Shown here: positions 1 through 9,000 of the stretch, in pieces
Position numbering within the stretch: position 1 is the first letter of the stretch
Layout of the letters: the number at the start of each line of letters is the position of its first letter
Origin: CAVQBJ01 sp963724405
GTDB lineage: Bacteria > Actinomycetota > Thermoleophilia > Solirubrobacterales > Solirubrobacteraceae
NCBI GenBank assembly: GCA_963724405.1
Contig: CAVRUQ010000012.1
Coordinates: 939,516-1,003,515, forward strand
Reading direction: 5' to 3'
Length of the DNA stretch: 64,000 nucleotides
Notes under the pieces: generated by a model
Databases searched by the model: none
Told to the model about the DNA's origin: nothing
The model's input: the letters and a program-made list of their open reading frames with translations, nothing else
Made by a program: the position numbers and the translations under genes

Positions 1-2
1 GG

Positions 3-386
3 CCGTCTGCGAGCGGCTATGACCCGACCGTGACCGGGGCGTCGAACCTCGGTCCCAACTCGGCCCGGCTGAGCGATGAGATCGCGGCGCGCCTGGCCGC
101 CTACCTGCGCCGCGAGCGTCCGTACGACCCGGCGCTGCGCGCCGCTGCGGTGCCCGCCGACGCCGTCACCGCATCGGCCTCGGGCGTCGACCCCGACATC
201 TCGCTCGCGAACGCGCGCATCCAGGCCCACCGTGTGGCCGCGGTCCGCCACCTCGCGGCGGCGACCGTGCTGCGCCTGATCGACGCGCACACCGACGCCA
301 GCCCGGGCGGCCTGTTCGGCCCCGCCTCGGTGAACGTGCTCGCCCTCAACCTGGCGCTCGACCGCGACGACACGCCGACGCGATGA
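3..386 (+). CDS. kdpC: KdpC, potassium-transporting ATPase subunit C (3' part)
   Basis: The frame is open from the window edge, so the start lies upstream. The visible part carries the KdpC signature: SASGYDP, then GASNLGP, SGVDPDISLANA, and the terminal VNVLALNLALD. KdpC is the small one-span subunit that assists KdpA and KdpB in high-affinity ATP-driven K+ uptake at the inner membrane. The stop codon overlaps the kdpB start as ATGA, so the two genes are translationally coupled. kdpA and the N-terminal membrane segment of KdpC would lie to the left of the window. The identification is firm; only the 5' end is missing. Confidence 0.93.
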   Translation, partial: PSASGYDPTVTGASNLGPNSARLSDEIAARLAAYLRRERPYDPALRAAAVPADAVTASASGVDPDISLANARIQAHRVAAVRHLAAATVLRLIDAHTDASPGGLFGPASVNVLALNLALDRDDTPTR

Positions 387-2446
387 GACGCCGCGGCCCG
401 ACGAGCGTGCTCCGCGCGGAGATCCTCCTGCCGGCGCTGCGCGCCGCGATCCGGAAGCTCGACCCGCTGCGGATGGCGCACAACCCGGTGATGTTCACCG
501 TCGAGGTCGGCGCGGCGCTCACGACGCTCCTCTGGCTCTCCCAGGTCGCAGGCGTCGGTGTCGGCGGCACGATCGGCGACCCGACCTGGTTCACCGCGTC
601 GATCGCGGCCTGGCTCTGGCTGACCGCGTACTTCGGGAACCTGGCCGAGGCGCTCGCCGAGGGGCGCGGCAAGGCCCAGGCCGACGCGCTGCGCGGCATG
701 CGGACCGACACGCCGGCGCGCCTGCGCGGCGGCACGACCAAGCGCGCCTCCGAGCTCGTCCCCGGCGACGTCGTCGAGGTGGCGGCCGACGAGCTGATCC
801 CGGGCGACGGCACGATCATCGAGGGGATCGCCTCGATCGACGAGTCGGCCGTGACGGGCGAGTCCGCTCCCGTCGTGCGCTCGGCCGGCGGGGATCGCAC
901 GGCCGTGACCGGGGGAACGCGCGTGCTCTCGGACGCGATCACGGTCGAGATCACCCAGCGTCCCGGCGAGAGCTTCCTCGATCGCATGATCGCGCTCGTC
1001 GAGGGAGCGCACCGCGGCAAGACGCCGAACGAGATCGCGCTCGGAATCCTGCTCGCGGGGCTGACGCTCATCTTCCTGTCGGTGGTGATCACGCTGCGGC
1101 CGTTCGCCGACTACGCGCACACGGCGATCTCGATCGCCACCCTCATCGCGCTGCTCGTCGCGCTCGCGCCGACGACGATCGGCGCCCTGCTGTCGGCGAT
1201 CGGGATCGCCGGCATGGACCGGCTCGTGGCGCGCAACGTCCTGGCGCTGTCCGGCCGGGCGGTGGAGGCCGCGGGCGATGTCAATCTGCTGATGCTGGAC
1301 AAGACCGGCACGATCACGCTCGGCAATCGCCAGGCGGCGGCCTTCATCCCGATGGCCGGCGTCGACGAACGCGAGCTCGCCGACGCGGCCCAGGCGGCCT
1401 CGCTCGCCGACGAGACGCCCGAGGGCCGCTCGATCGTGATCCTGGCCAAGCAATACGGGCTACGGGAGCGCGACCTCGCCTCGGCCGGCGCGCGCTTCGT
1501 GCCCTTCACGGCGCAGACGCGTATGAGCGGGGTCGATCTCGACGGCCACGAGCTCCGCAAGGGGTCGGGCGAGGCGATCGTCGCCCGCGTCAAGGGCCGC
1601 TCGGGCGCGATCCCGCCCGAGCTCGATCACGTGCTCGGGCGGATCGCCGCGGAGGGTGGGACGCCACTCGCCGTGGCGCGCGACGACACGATCCTCGGCG
1701 TGATCGACCTGCGTGACATCCTCAAGGAGGGGATCCAGACCCGCTTCGCCGAGCTGCGGCGCATGGGCGTGCGCACGGTCATGATCACCGGCGACAACCC
1801 GCGTACGGCCGGCGCGATCGCGCACGAGGCCGGCGTCGACGACTTCCTCGCCGAGGCAACGCCCGAGCGCAAGCTCGCCCTCATCCGCGAGGAGCAGGGC
1901 CGCGGCCGGATCGTGGCCATGACCGGCGACGGCACGAACGACGCCCCCGCGCTCGCGCAGGCCGACGTCGGCCTGGCGATGAACAGCGGGACGCAGGCCG
2001 CGCGCGAAGCGGGCAACATGGTCGACCTCGACTCCGATCCGACGAAGCTGATCGAGATCGTCGAGGTCGGCAAGCAGCTGCTCATCACGCGCGGGGCGCT
2101 GACGACGTTCTCGATCGCCAACGACGTGGCCAAGTACTTCGCGATCCTGCCCGCGGTGTTCGTCGCCACCTACGCCGCCGTCGGCGCCGCCCACGGCCCC
2201 CTCGCGCGGCTGAACGTGATGGGGCTCGGCTCACCGCGATCGGCGGTCCTGTCGGCGATCATCTACAACGCGTTGATCATCCCCGCGCTCGTGCCGCTCG
2301 CGTTGCGAGGCGTGCGCTACCGTCCGGTCGGAGCGAGCACGCTCCTGTACCGCAACCTCGCCTTCTACGGCGTCGGCGGGCTCGTCGCCCCCTTCGTCGG
2401 GATCAAGCTGATCGATCTGCTCCTGCACGGCGCGCTCGGTGCGTGA
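383..2446 (+). CDS. kdpB: KdpB, potassium-transporting P-type ATPase catalytic subunit
   Basis: This 687-residue protein has the usual KdpB length. It shows the P-type ATPase motifs in order: the actuator loop VTGES, the phosphorylation motif DKTGTIT near residue 308, and the hinge motif GDGTNDAPAL near residue 515. Hydrophobic segments lie near the N terminus (after MAHNPVMFTVE), around residues 220-300, and in the last 100 residues. It hydrolyses ATP to drive K+ import through KdpA. The ATG overlaps the kdpC stop, and its own stop overlaps the next gene as GTGA. The serine of TGES, whose phosphorylation inhibits KdpB in other bacteria, is present. No anomaly seen. Confidence 0.96.
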   Translation: MRRRGPTSVLRAEILLPALRAAIRKLDPLRMAHNPVMFTVEVGAALTTLLWLSQVAGVGVGGTIGDPTWFTASIAAWLWLTAYFGNLAEALAEGRGKAQADALRGMRTDTPARLRGGTTKRASELVPGDVVEVAADELIPGDGTIIEGIASIDESAVTGESAPVVRSAGGDRTAVTGGTRVLSDAITVEITQRPGESFLDRMIALVEGAHRGKTPNEIALGILLAGLTLIFLSVVITLRPFADYAHTAISIATLIALLVALAPTTIGALLSAIGIAGMDRLVARNVLALSGRAVEAAGDVNLLMLDKTGTITLGNRQAAAFIPMAGVDERELADAAQAASLADETPEGRSIVILAKQYGLRERDLASAGARFVPFTAQTRMSGVDLDGHELRKGSGEAIVARVKGRSGAIPPELDHVLGRIAAEGGTPLAVARDDTILGVIDLRDILKEGIQTRFAELRRMGVRTVMITGDNPRTAGAIAHEAGVDDFLAEATPERKLALIREEQGRGRIVAMTGDGTNDAPALAQADVGLAMNSGTQAAREAGNMVDLDSDPTKLIEIVEVGKQLLITRGALTTFSIANDVAKYFAILPAVFVATYAAVGAAHGPLARLNVMGLGSPRSAVLSAIIYNALIIPALVPLALRGVRYRPVGASTLLYRNLAFYGVGGLVAPFVGIKLIDLLLHGALGA

Positions 2447-3567
2447 CGCTGGTGCGCCCGGGTCGCCACAAGGTGTTCCTCGGCATGGCGGTCGGCGTCG
2501 GCAAGACCTGCCGCATGCTCCAGGAGGGCCACTCGGCCGCCGCCGAGGGGCTCGATGTCGCGATCGGGCTGCTCGAGACGCACGGCCGGCCCGAGACGGC
2601 CGCGCTCGCCGACGGCCTCGAGCTCATTGCGCGCCGGGCGGTGCCCTGTGACGGGACCGTGATCGAGGAGATGGACCTGCCCGCGGTCCTGCGGCGCTCC
2701 CCGCAGGTCTGCCTGATCGACGAGCTCGCGCACACCAACGCGCCGGGACTCGAGCACCGTCAGCGCTACGAGGACGTGCTCGATGTCCTCGCGGCCGGAA
2801 TCGACGTGTTCTCGACCGTCAACGTGCAGCACCTGCACAGCGTGGCCGAGCGCATCGCCGAGAGCACCGGGATCGTCGTGTCCGAGACGATGCCCGACGG
2901 CGTCATCGATGACGCCGACGAGGTCGTCGTCGTCGACCTCACCCCGGAGGCACTGCAGGCCCGCATCAACGAGGGCAAGGTGTTTCCGGCCACGAGCGTG
3001 CCCGTCGCGCTGCAGCGGTTCTTCACCAAGGAGAACCTCGATGTGCTGCGCGAGCTCGCGCTCGTGCAGGTGGTCGAGGAGGTCGAGGCGCACCGCCTCA
3101 CGGCCGAGATGCTCGGCCAGGGCGATCGCCTCGTCAGCAACGTGCCCGCCGAGCACCGGCTGCGGTTCCTCGGGCTCGTGAAGCCCGACCCGAGCGCCAA
3201 CCGCATCATCCGCCGCGCGTGGGAGATGAGCGAGCGCCTGGGCGGGGGGCTCGACCTGATGTGGGTCGGTCCCGAGCGGACCGACGACCCCGACCTGGAC
3301 CGGCGCATCGACGACCTGCGCCGTCTCGCGGCCGTCTTCGGGGCACGACTGATCGTCGACCACGACCGCGACGTGGCGCGCGCGGTGACCCGCGTGGCCG
3401 ACAGCCACGCCACGACGCACATCGTCATGGGCGTACCGCACCCGCCGCGTCGCTTCGGACGACCGCGCCGATCGCTCGTCGACGAGATCGCCGTGCGCGC
3501 CCCGCGGCTGCACTTCGCGCTCGTCGGCGACCCGCACCCGAACGCGGTCGACACGCCGCTGAGCTGA
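2443..3567 (+). CDS. KdpD N-terminal sensor protein without a kinase domain
   Basis: This 374-residue protein begins with the KdpD sensor domain: the Walker-A-like GMAVGVGKTCRML near residue 15, then LIDELAHTN near residue 90 and FSTVNVQHLHS near residue 125. The rest is a Usp-like domain (about residues 245-365, VDHDRDVARAVTRVAD and HIVMGVPHPPRRFGRPRRS). Full KdpD is about 900 residues and continues with four membrane segments, a GAF domain and a histidine kinase. All of these are absent, and the frame closes cleanly, so it looks like a deliberate short form rather than a frameshift. The GTG start overlaps the kdpB stop. It could regulate the Kdp complex or a separate kinase; in Staphylococcus the KdpD Usp domain binds c-di-AMP. 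The role here is inferred. Confidence 0.88.
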   Translation: MTLVRPGRHKVFLGMAVGVGKTCRMLQEGHSAAAEGLDVAIGLLETHGRPETAALADGLELIARRAVPCDGTVIEEMDLPAVLRRSPQVCLIDELAHTNAPGLEHRQRYEDVLDVLAAGIDVFSTVNVQHLHSVAERIAESTGIVVSETMPDGVIDDADEVVVVDLTPEALQARINEGKVFPATSVPVALQRFFTKENLDVLRELALVQVVEEVEAHRLTAEMLGQGDRLVSNVPAEHRLRFLGLVKPDPSANRIIRRAWEMSERLGGGLDLMWVGPERTDDPDLDRRIDDLRRLAAVFGARLIVDHDRDVARAVTRVADSHATTHIVMGVPHPPRRFGRPRRSLVDEIAVRAPRLHFALVGDPHPNAVDTPLS

Positions 3568-3570
3568 CGG

Positions 3571-6342
3571 TCAGCCGGCCAGCGAGGGCAGCGGCGGAGC
3601 CGCGGTCGGGCGCTCCAGGCGGACGCGGGCGTCGACGACGAGCGGCCCCTTCGGCGTGGCCACGACCGGGTTGAGGTCCATCTCCGCCACCTCCGGGTGG
3701 GCCTCGACGAGCGCCCCGACGCGCAGCAGCAGCTCCTCGAGGCCCGGCACGTCGCAGCGGGGCGCGCCGCGATAGCCCTCGAGCAGCGGGAACAGGCGCA
3801 GCGAGCGGAGCATGTCGTCGGCGTCGACGTCGGTGAGCGGCGTCAGGCGGACGGCCACGTCGCCGAGCAGCTCGGCCGAGGTGCCGCCGGCGCCGCAGGC
3901 GACGAGCGGCCCGAACGCGCGGTCCTGCACGACGCCGACGATCAGCTCGACGCCCTCCGGCGCCATCGCCTGCACGAGGAAGCCCTCGGTGGTGTAGCCC
4001 GCCTTCGCCACCGCCGAGGCCATCCGGCTCGCGGCCCGCCGCACGCCGGCGTGTCGCAGCCCGATCCGCACCGCCCCGGCCTCGGTCTTGTGGATGAGGC
4101 CGGGCGCGACCGCCTTCAGCGCGACGCGTCCGCCGAGCTCGGCCGCGGCCGCCGCGGCCTCGTCGGGGCCGGTCACGACGCGAGCCGGGGGCGACGGCAG
4201 CCCATAGCAGTCGAGCAGCCGCGCCACGTCCAGCGGCGACAGCCATTCGCCGCCCGCGCCGAGCGTCCGCGCGATGATCGCCGCCGCCTCGTCGGGGCGG
4301 CAGCCGGGCAAGCGCGGGACGTCTCCCGCCGGGGCCGCGCGCCACGCTCCGTAGCGCGCGGCGTGGCCGAGCGCCCTCGCCGCGTCCTCGGGGAAGGCGA
4401 AGACCGGGATCTCACGGCCCGAGCGGTGCATGGTGACCGCGCCGTCCCCGTCGGCCATGAACACGGTCACGATCGCCACCTCGTCCGGGATCCGCTCGGC
4501 GGCGTGGGAGACCGCCGCGGCGACGTCGGCCGCCTCGGTGACGAGCGGCGGGATGAAGATCGCGATGATCGTGTCGGCCATCCCGGAACGGCCGACGAGC
4601 TCGATCGCGCGGCGGTAGTCCTCCGCGCTCGCCGTGGCGATCATGTCCAGCGGATCGGCGAGCGAGGCCTCGGACGGGAGGAAGCGGCGCAGGCGTGAGC
4701 GCAGCCGCGCCGGCAGCTCGGCAACCTCGAGGCCGCTCGTCTCGCACGCGTCGGCGCAGAGGATGCCCGGGCCGCCCGCGTTCGTGATGATGGCGACGCG
4801 GGTGCCCCGGGGCGGCGGCTGCGCGGACAGCAGCGCCGCCACGTCGAACAGCTCGCCGAGCGTGTCGGTGCGGATCACCCCGGACTGGCGGAAGAGCGCG
4901 TCCACGCTGACGTCCGAGGCGGCCAGGAGCGCGCCGGTGTGCGAGGAGCTCGCGCGCGCGCCGGCGGCCGAGCGACCGCTCTTGACGGCGGCGATCGGCT
5001 TCGTCCGTCCGACGCGGCGCGCGATCCGGGCGAAGTTGCGCGCGTTGCCGAACGACTCGAGGTACATGAGGATCACGCTCGTGTCGGGGTCCTGCTCCCA
5101 GTACTGGACGAAGTCGTTGCCCGAGAGGTCGGCCTTGTTGCCGACCGACACGAACGCGGACAGGCCGAGCCGCAGGCGGTTCGCGGCGTCGACGATCGCG
5201 ATTCCGAGGCCGCCGCTCTGCGAGAGGAACCCGACGCGGCCGGCGACCGGCGCCCGCGGCATGAAGGTCGCGTTCAGGCGCACGCCGGCGGCGGTGTTCA
5301 GCACTCCGAGGCAGTTCGGCCCGACGAGGCGCATGCCGTGGGCACGGCACACCTCGAGCAGCTCGCGCTGGCGCGCGGCGCCCTCCCTGCCGACCTCGGC
5401 GAAGCCGGCGGAGATCACGACGAGGCTGCGCACGCCGGCGGCGCCGCACTCCCGCGCCACGTCGACGACGGACGCGGCCGGCACCGCGATGACGGCCATC
5501 TCGACCGGCGCGGGCACCTCGGTGACCGACCGGTAGGCGGGCATCGACTGCACCTCGCGGGCCACCGGGTTGACCGGATACACGACGCCCTCGAAGCCGC
5601 CGGCGACGAGGTTGTGAAGGATCTCGCCGCCGACCGTCCCGCGCCGGCGCGAGGCGCCGATCACCGCAACCGAGGTCGGTGCGAGCACGCTCGCAACGGC
5701 CGCGACGCTGGCGTTCTGCTCGCGATGGTGGAAGCGCTCCCACCCGTCCTCGCTCAGCTCGGTCGGGAGCCGGACCGACACGACGTCGAACCCGGCGCTC
5801 ACCTCGACCGGGAAGCCGCTCTCGCGGAACACGTCGATCATGCGGTGGTTCTCGGGGAGCACCTCGGCGGTGAAGGTCCCGATGCCGTGCGCGTGCGCGT
5901 GCGCGGCGAGGTGGGCCAGGAGGGTCGTCGCGAGCCCGCGGCCCTGGTAGGCCTCGGCGATCGCGAACGCCACCTCGGCGGTCGCCTCGTCCTCGCGCGC
6001 GTAGCCGGCATGGCCGACGATCCCGCCGTCGGATCCCGCGGTGGCGATCAGCCCATAGGCGTCGAGGCCGTCGACGTCCGCCGAGCGCCGCGCCTGCCCG
6101 CCGAGGTCGGTGGCGGCCGAGAAGAAGCGCAGCGCGCGCGAGCGTAACGACAGGCCCTCCAGGAAGGCGACCATCGCCGCCTGGTCCTCCGGACGGATCG
6201 CACGCACGCTGACGGTCGAGCCGTCGCGCAGGACGATGTCGGCGGGCGCACCGGCCGGCGCGGGCGGCGCCGCCGCGGCGCGCGCCCGACGGGCGCGCCG
6301 TGTGCGCGGCGCGACGCCGCCCGCCGCCGAGCGGTCGCTCAT
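3571..6342 (-). CDS. GNAT acetyltransferase fused to NDP-forming acyl-CoA synthetase (Pat-like)
   Basis: The 923-residue protein starts at the ATG that overlaps the upstream gene's stop. Residues about 35-200 are a GNAT domain (LRDGSTVSVRAIRPED, then the acetyl-CoA loop YQGRGLATTLLAHL). Residues about 230-690 are the CoA-binding and ligase domains of ADP-forming acyl-CoA synthetases (VIGASRRRGTVGGEILHNL, GPNCLGVLN, SQSGGLGIAI, SSHTGALLA). The last 230 residues are an ATP-grasp domain. The family includes Pat-type protein lysine acetyltransferases that control acyl-CoA synthetases; the GNAT-first order matches the Streptomyces type, not the Salmonella type. It forms an operon with the kinase gene upstream. 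Whether the synthetase half is active or only sensory cannot be told from sequence. Confidence 0.9.
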   Translation of the reverse strand: MSDRSAAGGVAPRTRRARRARAAAAPPAPAGAPADIVLRDGSTVSVRAIRPEDQAAMVAFLEGLSLRSRALRFFSAATDLGGQARRSADVDGLDAYGLIATAGSDGGIVGHAGYAREDEATAEVAFAIAEAYQGRGLATTLLAHLAAHAHAHGIGTFTAEVLPENHRMIDVFRESGFPVEVSAGFDVVSVRLPTELSEDGWERFHHREQNASVAAVASVLAPTSVAVIGASRRRGTVGGEILHNLVAGGFEGVVYPVNPVAREVQSMPAYRSVTEVPAPVEMAVIAVPAASVVDVARECGAAGVRSLVVISAGFAEVGREGAARQRELLEVCRAHGMRLVGPNCLGVLNTAAGVRLNATFMPRAPVAGRVGFLSQSGGLGIAIVDAANRLRLGLSAFVSVGNKADLSGNDFVQYWEQDPDTSVILMYLESFGNARNFARIARRVGRTKPIAAVKSGRSAAGARASSSHTGALLAASDVSVDALFRQSGVIRTDTLGELFDVAALLSAQPPPRGTRVAIITNAGGPGILCADACETSGLEVAELPARLRSRLRRFLPSEASLADPLDMIATASAEDYRRAIELVGRSGMADTIIAIFIPPLVTEAADVAAAVSHAAERIPDEVAIVTVFMADGDGAVTMHRSGREIPVFAFPEDAARALGHAARYGAWRAAPAGDVPRLPGCRPDEAAAIIARTLGAGGEWLSPLDVARLLDCYGLPSPPARVVTGPDEAAAAAAELGGRVALKAVAPGLIHKTEAGAVRIGLRHAGVRRAASRMASAVAKAGYTTEGFLVQAMAPEGVELIVGVVQDRAFGPLVACGAGGTSAELLGDVAVRLTPLTDVDADDMLRSLRLFPLLEGYRGAPRCDVPGLEELLLRVGALVEAHPEVAEMDLNPVVATPKGPLVVDARVRLERPTAAPPLPSLAG

Positions 6343-8066
6343 GCGGACACCACGGCGGCGGTCGGCTCCGCGGATCCGACGAGGCGACGATCGAGCATCG
6401 CGATCACGTCCTCGACGACCTCCTCGACAGGCTGATCGGTGCGCACGGCGAAGTGAGACGGCGCCATGACGTCGTCCTCGATCGGGTCGCGACGCTCGCG
6501 CAGCCGGGCGGCGACCTCCGGACCGGCGTCCGAGATCCGGTCGGGTTCCGATTCGCGCGCCAGCGCACGTGCCTGCACGATGGCCGCCGGCGCGCGGCAC
6601 TCGAACACAAGGGAGGGCGCTCGCTCGGCGAACGCCGTCCCGAAGGCACGGCGGTCGTCGGCGCGCCCGAAGGTGGCGTCGACGATCACGCCTCGTGCGC
6701 GGTCGACCTGCTCGGCCGCGCACCGGCCGAGCTCGGCGTAGGTGCGCTGGCCGGCCTGCGGGCCGTAGGACTCCGGCGGCGCCGGCTGCGTGGGCTCGAC
6801 CCCGGCCAGGCGCTTGCGCGTCTCGTCCGAGCCGACGACGGGCAAGCCCGAACGGTCGGCGAGCGCCCGGGCGAGGAGCGTCTTGCCGGTCGCCGGCGCG
6901 CCGGACACGATCAGCGCGAGCGGCTGGCGCGCCTGCCAGGCGAGGCGCTCGCCGAGCGCGAAGAGCTCGAGCGCCTCGGCCGGCCGCTCGGCCGGCGCGC
7001 CGTGCTCGAGCGATCGGAGCACCGCGACCTTGGCGCGAACCCACGCTCGCAACGCGGCGTGAAAGGCGATCCACGCATCGCCGCCCGGGTGACCGCCGGC
7101 CGCGCGATAGCTCTCGACGAGGACGCGCGCGAGGTCGGGGCGGCCGAGACGGACGAGGTCCATGACGAGGAACGCGAGGTCGGCCCCGACGTCGATCTCG
7201 CGTAGGTGCGAGTCGAATTCCGCGCAGTCGACGATCCGCACGTCCTCGCCGAGAAGGATGTGCTCGGCCCGCAGGTCGCCGTGGCCCTCGCGCACGAGTC
7301 CGCTCGCGGCCCGCGCCTGAAGCGTCGCGGCCTGCCCGGCGAGGAAGGCGTCGGCGAATCGCTGCGCGGCGAGTACGCGCCGCTCGTCGAGCGGTCCGCG
7401 GCTCGCCAGCAGCGCTTCGAAGTTGCCGTCGGCGACCCGCTTGACGGCCACGAGCGCGTCCTCGGCGCACGGACGCGGCGCGGCGGCGGCGTGGAAGCCG
7501 GCCAGCCGCCGGCCGAGCTGCGCAACCTGTGCGTCCTCGACGCGCCCGCCGATGACGGCCGCGGCGAGCGTCTCGGCGTCGTCGAAGCGGCGCATCTCCA
7601 CCACGTGCTCGATCGCGCCGGGCCCGGGCTCCGCCAGCCGCAGGCGCCCGCCGCGGAACACGATCGCGCGCACGCCGACGTAGACGTCGCCGGCCAGCCG
7701 GCGGTTGAGCTCGACCTCGCGCACGCACATCTCGCGGCGCCGCTCGGCGGTGCCGTAGTCCAGGAACGGGAACACGATCGGCTTCTTGAGCTTGTACGCG
7801 CGGTCGCCGGCCAGGAACACCCACGAGATGTGGGTCTCGCGCACCTCGACGCTCGAGGGCGGGTCGTCGTAGAAGCTCGGCTCGCGCATGGCGTCGACGA
7901 CGTGAGCGAAGGTGATCGGAGAGCGCGGGGGCGGCTCGGCCGCGCCCTCGACGCGCCGCACGGCGTCCTCCCACGCCCACAGGTCGGTGCGGCTCAGGTG
8001 GTCCCGTCGCTCATAGAGCGACGGGCGTCCGGACCCGTGGCGTCCGTGGTCGGCGGCTGCGCTCAC
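6339..8066 (-). CDS. Bifunctional phosphotransferase-like / P-loop ATPase protein
   Basis: The 575-residue protein has two parts. Residues about 75-345 resemble the aminoglycoside-phosphotransferase-like fold: KLKKPIVFPFLDY, then GHGDLRAEHILL followed by DCAEFD as catalytic-loop equivalents. Residues about 375-560 are a zeta-toxin or gluconate-kinase-like P-loop kinase with Walker A SGAPATGKTLLARAL and a downstream VIVDATF strand. This pairing is a known uncharacterised bacterial architecture (COG2187 joined to COG0645); the substrate is unknown. Its stop overlaps the next gene's ATG. An ACTACTGA box sits 65 bases upstream of the start, so it is probably the first gene of a stress-regulated pair. 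Confidence 0.82.
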   Translation of the reverse strand: MSAAADHGRHGSGRPSLYERRDHLSRTDLWAWEDAVRRVEGAAEPPPRSPITFAHVVDAMREPSFYDDPPSSVEVRETHISWVFLAGDRAYKLKKPIVFPFLDYGTAERRREMCVREVELNRRLAGDVYVGVRAIVFRGGRLRLAEPGPGAIEHVVEMRRFDDAETLAAAVIGGRVEDAQVAQLGRRLAGFHAAAAPRPCAEDALVAVKRVADGNFEALLASRGPLDERRVLAAQRFADAFLAGQAATLQARAASGLVREGHGDLRAEHILLGEDVRIVDCAEFDSHLREIDVGADLAFLVMDLVRLGRPDLARVLVESYRAAGGHPGGDAWIAFHAALRAWVRAKVAVLRSLEHGAPAERPAEALELFALGERLAWQARQPLALIVSGAPATGKTLLARALADRSGLPVVGSDETRKRLAGVEPTQPAPPESYGPQAGQRTYAELGRCAAEQVDRARGVIVDATFGRADDRRAFGTAFAERAPSLVFECRAPAAIVQARALARESEPDRISDAGPEVAARLRERRDPIEDDVMAPSHFAVRTDQPVEEVVEDVIAMLDRRLVGSAEPTAAVVSA

Positions 8067-8129
8067 GTCACGATGATCGCCACCGCCCGAGCGGCGGGCA
8101 TCGGCCCGCGGCCCCCCACCACGTCGGTA

Positions 8130-8143
8130 GGAACTACTGACCC
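8130..8143. promoter_or_regulatory. ACTACTGA box 1, upstream of the kinase/Pat operon
   Basis: GGAACTACTGACCC lies about 65 bases upstream of the kinase start at 8066 and overlaps the stop of the preceding GNAT gene. It is the least symmetric of four copies of this motif found between genes in the first 21 kb. Role as an operator is inferred from recurrence and position. Confidence 0.45.
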
Positions 8144-8826
8144 TCGCGCCCGGGCCCGGGCGAGTGGATGACCGCTCCCGCGCGATCGAGCACCCCGGCG
8201 AGCGGCGCCGTCGGGCGCATCTCGAACAGGCCGCTGGCCCAGCCCCGCAGGAGCTCGCGCAGGTGCGGGCCGGTGCCGCTGGCCGGCAGCGTGATCTCGA
8301 CCTCGACGGTGCCGACCGACTGCTCGAGGATCCGCACCGGGCCGAGGTTCTCGAGCAGCTCGAGCATGTCGCGGTTGGTGGCGAGCATGAGGGCGGTGAA
8401 GCGGACGATGCCCTCGGCGCGGGCGCGGTCGGCCAGCCGCGCGAGGAGCGCCGTGCCGGCCCCGCGCCCCTGCCACTCGTCGAGGACGGTCACCGCGACC
8501 TCCGCCGCCTCGGGGTCGGCGCGCGACCGCACGAAGCGCGCGACCCCGACGCTGCCGCCGTCCGATGTGAGGGCGACGAGCGCCTCATGGTCGTGATGGT
8601 CCACGTCGGTCAGGTAGCGCACGTAGGCGTCGCTCAGCGTCGGGGTGCCCGACAGGAAGCGCCGATAGCGCGACTCGGCCGAGAGCGCCTCGAAGCCGGC
8701 GCGCAGCGCGTCCGCGTCGTCCGGGCCGATTGGTCTCACGGCCACGCTCGAGCCGTCGCGCAATGCGACCAGCTCGCCTTCGGGTGCCGCTGCAGCCATC
8801 TCGGTCATCGCCTCCGTCCAGCGCAT
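8134..8826 (-). CDS. GNAT family N-acetyltransferase
   Basis: The 230-residue protein has a single GNAT domain: LRDGSSVAVRPIGPDD near residue 22, SRYRRFLSG, VGVARFVR, and the acetyl-CoA-binding loop EWQGRGAGTALLARL near residue 120. Its first half closely resembles the GNAT half of the 923-residue fusion at 3571-6342, so the two are probably paralogues. The acceptor is unknown; Pat-type protein lysines are one possibility. Translation may start at the first ATG (8826) or at a second in-frame ATG a few codons later (MTEMAAA). It faces the Usp gene at 9001 across a 174-base intergenic region that contains a palindromic box. Confidence 0.86.
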   Translation of the reverse strand: MRWTEAMTEMAAAAPEGELVALRDGSSVAVRPIGPDDADALRAGFEALSAESRYRRFLSGTPTLSDAYVRYLTDVDHHDHEALVALTSDGGSVGVARFVRSRADPEAAEVAVTVLDEWQGRGAGTALLARLADRARAEGIVRFTALMLATNRDMLELLENLGPVRILEQSVGTVEVEITLPASGTGPHLRELLRGWASGLFEMRPTAPLAGVLDRAGAVIHSPGPGREGQ

Positions 8827-8893
8827 TCGATCACGCCCAACGTACGCGGCATCGCGGCGCGGGCAATCGGCGACCTTCCCCGGGGATGCGAGC

Positions 8894-8911
8894 GCTAACT
8901 ACTGAGTTGGC
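8894..8911. promoter_or_regulatory. ACTACTGAG palindrome 2, between GNAT and Usp genes
   Basis: GCTAACT-ACTG-AGTTGGC is an 18-base dyad with a single mismatched pair, about 90 bases upstream of the Usp GTG start and about 70 upstream of the divergent GNAT start. Such dyads are typical targets of dimeric NarL/FixJ-type regulators, two of which are encoded nearby. Function is inferred. Confidence 0.55.
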
Positions 8912-9000
8912 GTATTCCGCCGCGTTGCGGTGTTCCCGCAGACCGAGCGCGAAGAACGCCTCGATGCCGCCACTCGTCGCCGCTCGCTAGCGTACGCCCC

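Noticed and set aside
6343..7980. N-terminal extension of the GNAT/acyl-CoA synthetase frame to 1469 residues
   Set aside because: That part is Arg/Ala-rich shadow coding opposite to codon structure, and the P-loop kinase gene occupies the same DNA in another frame with real motifs.
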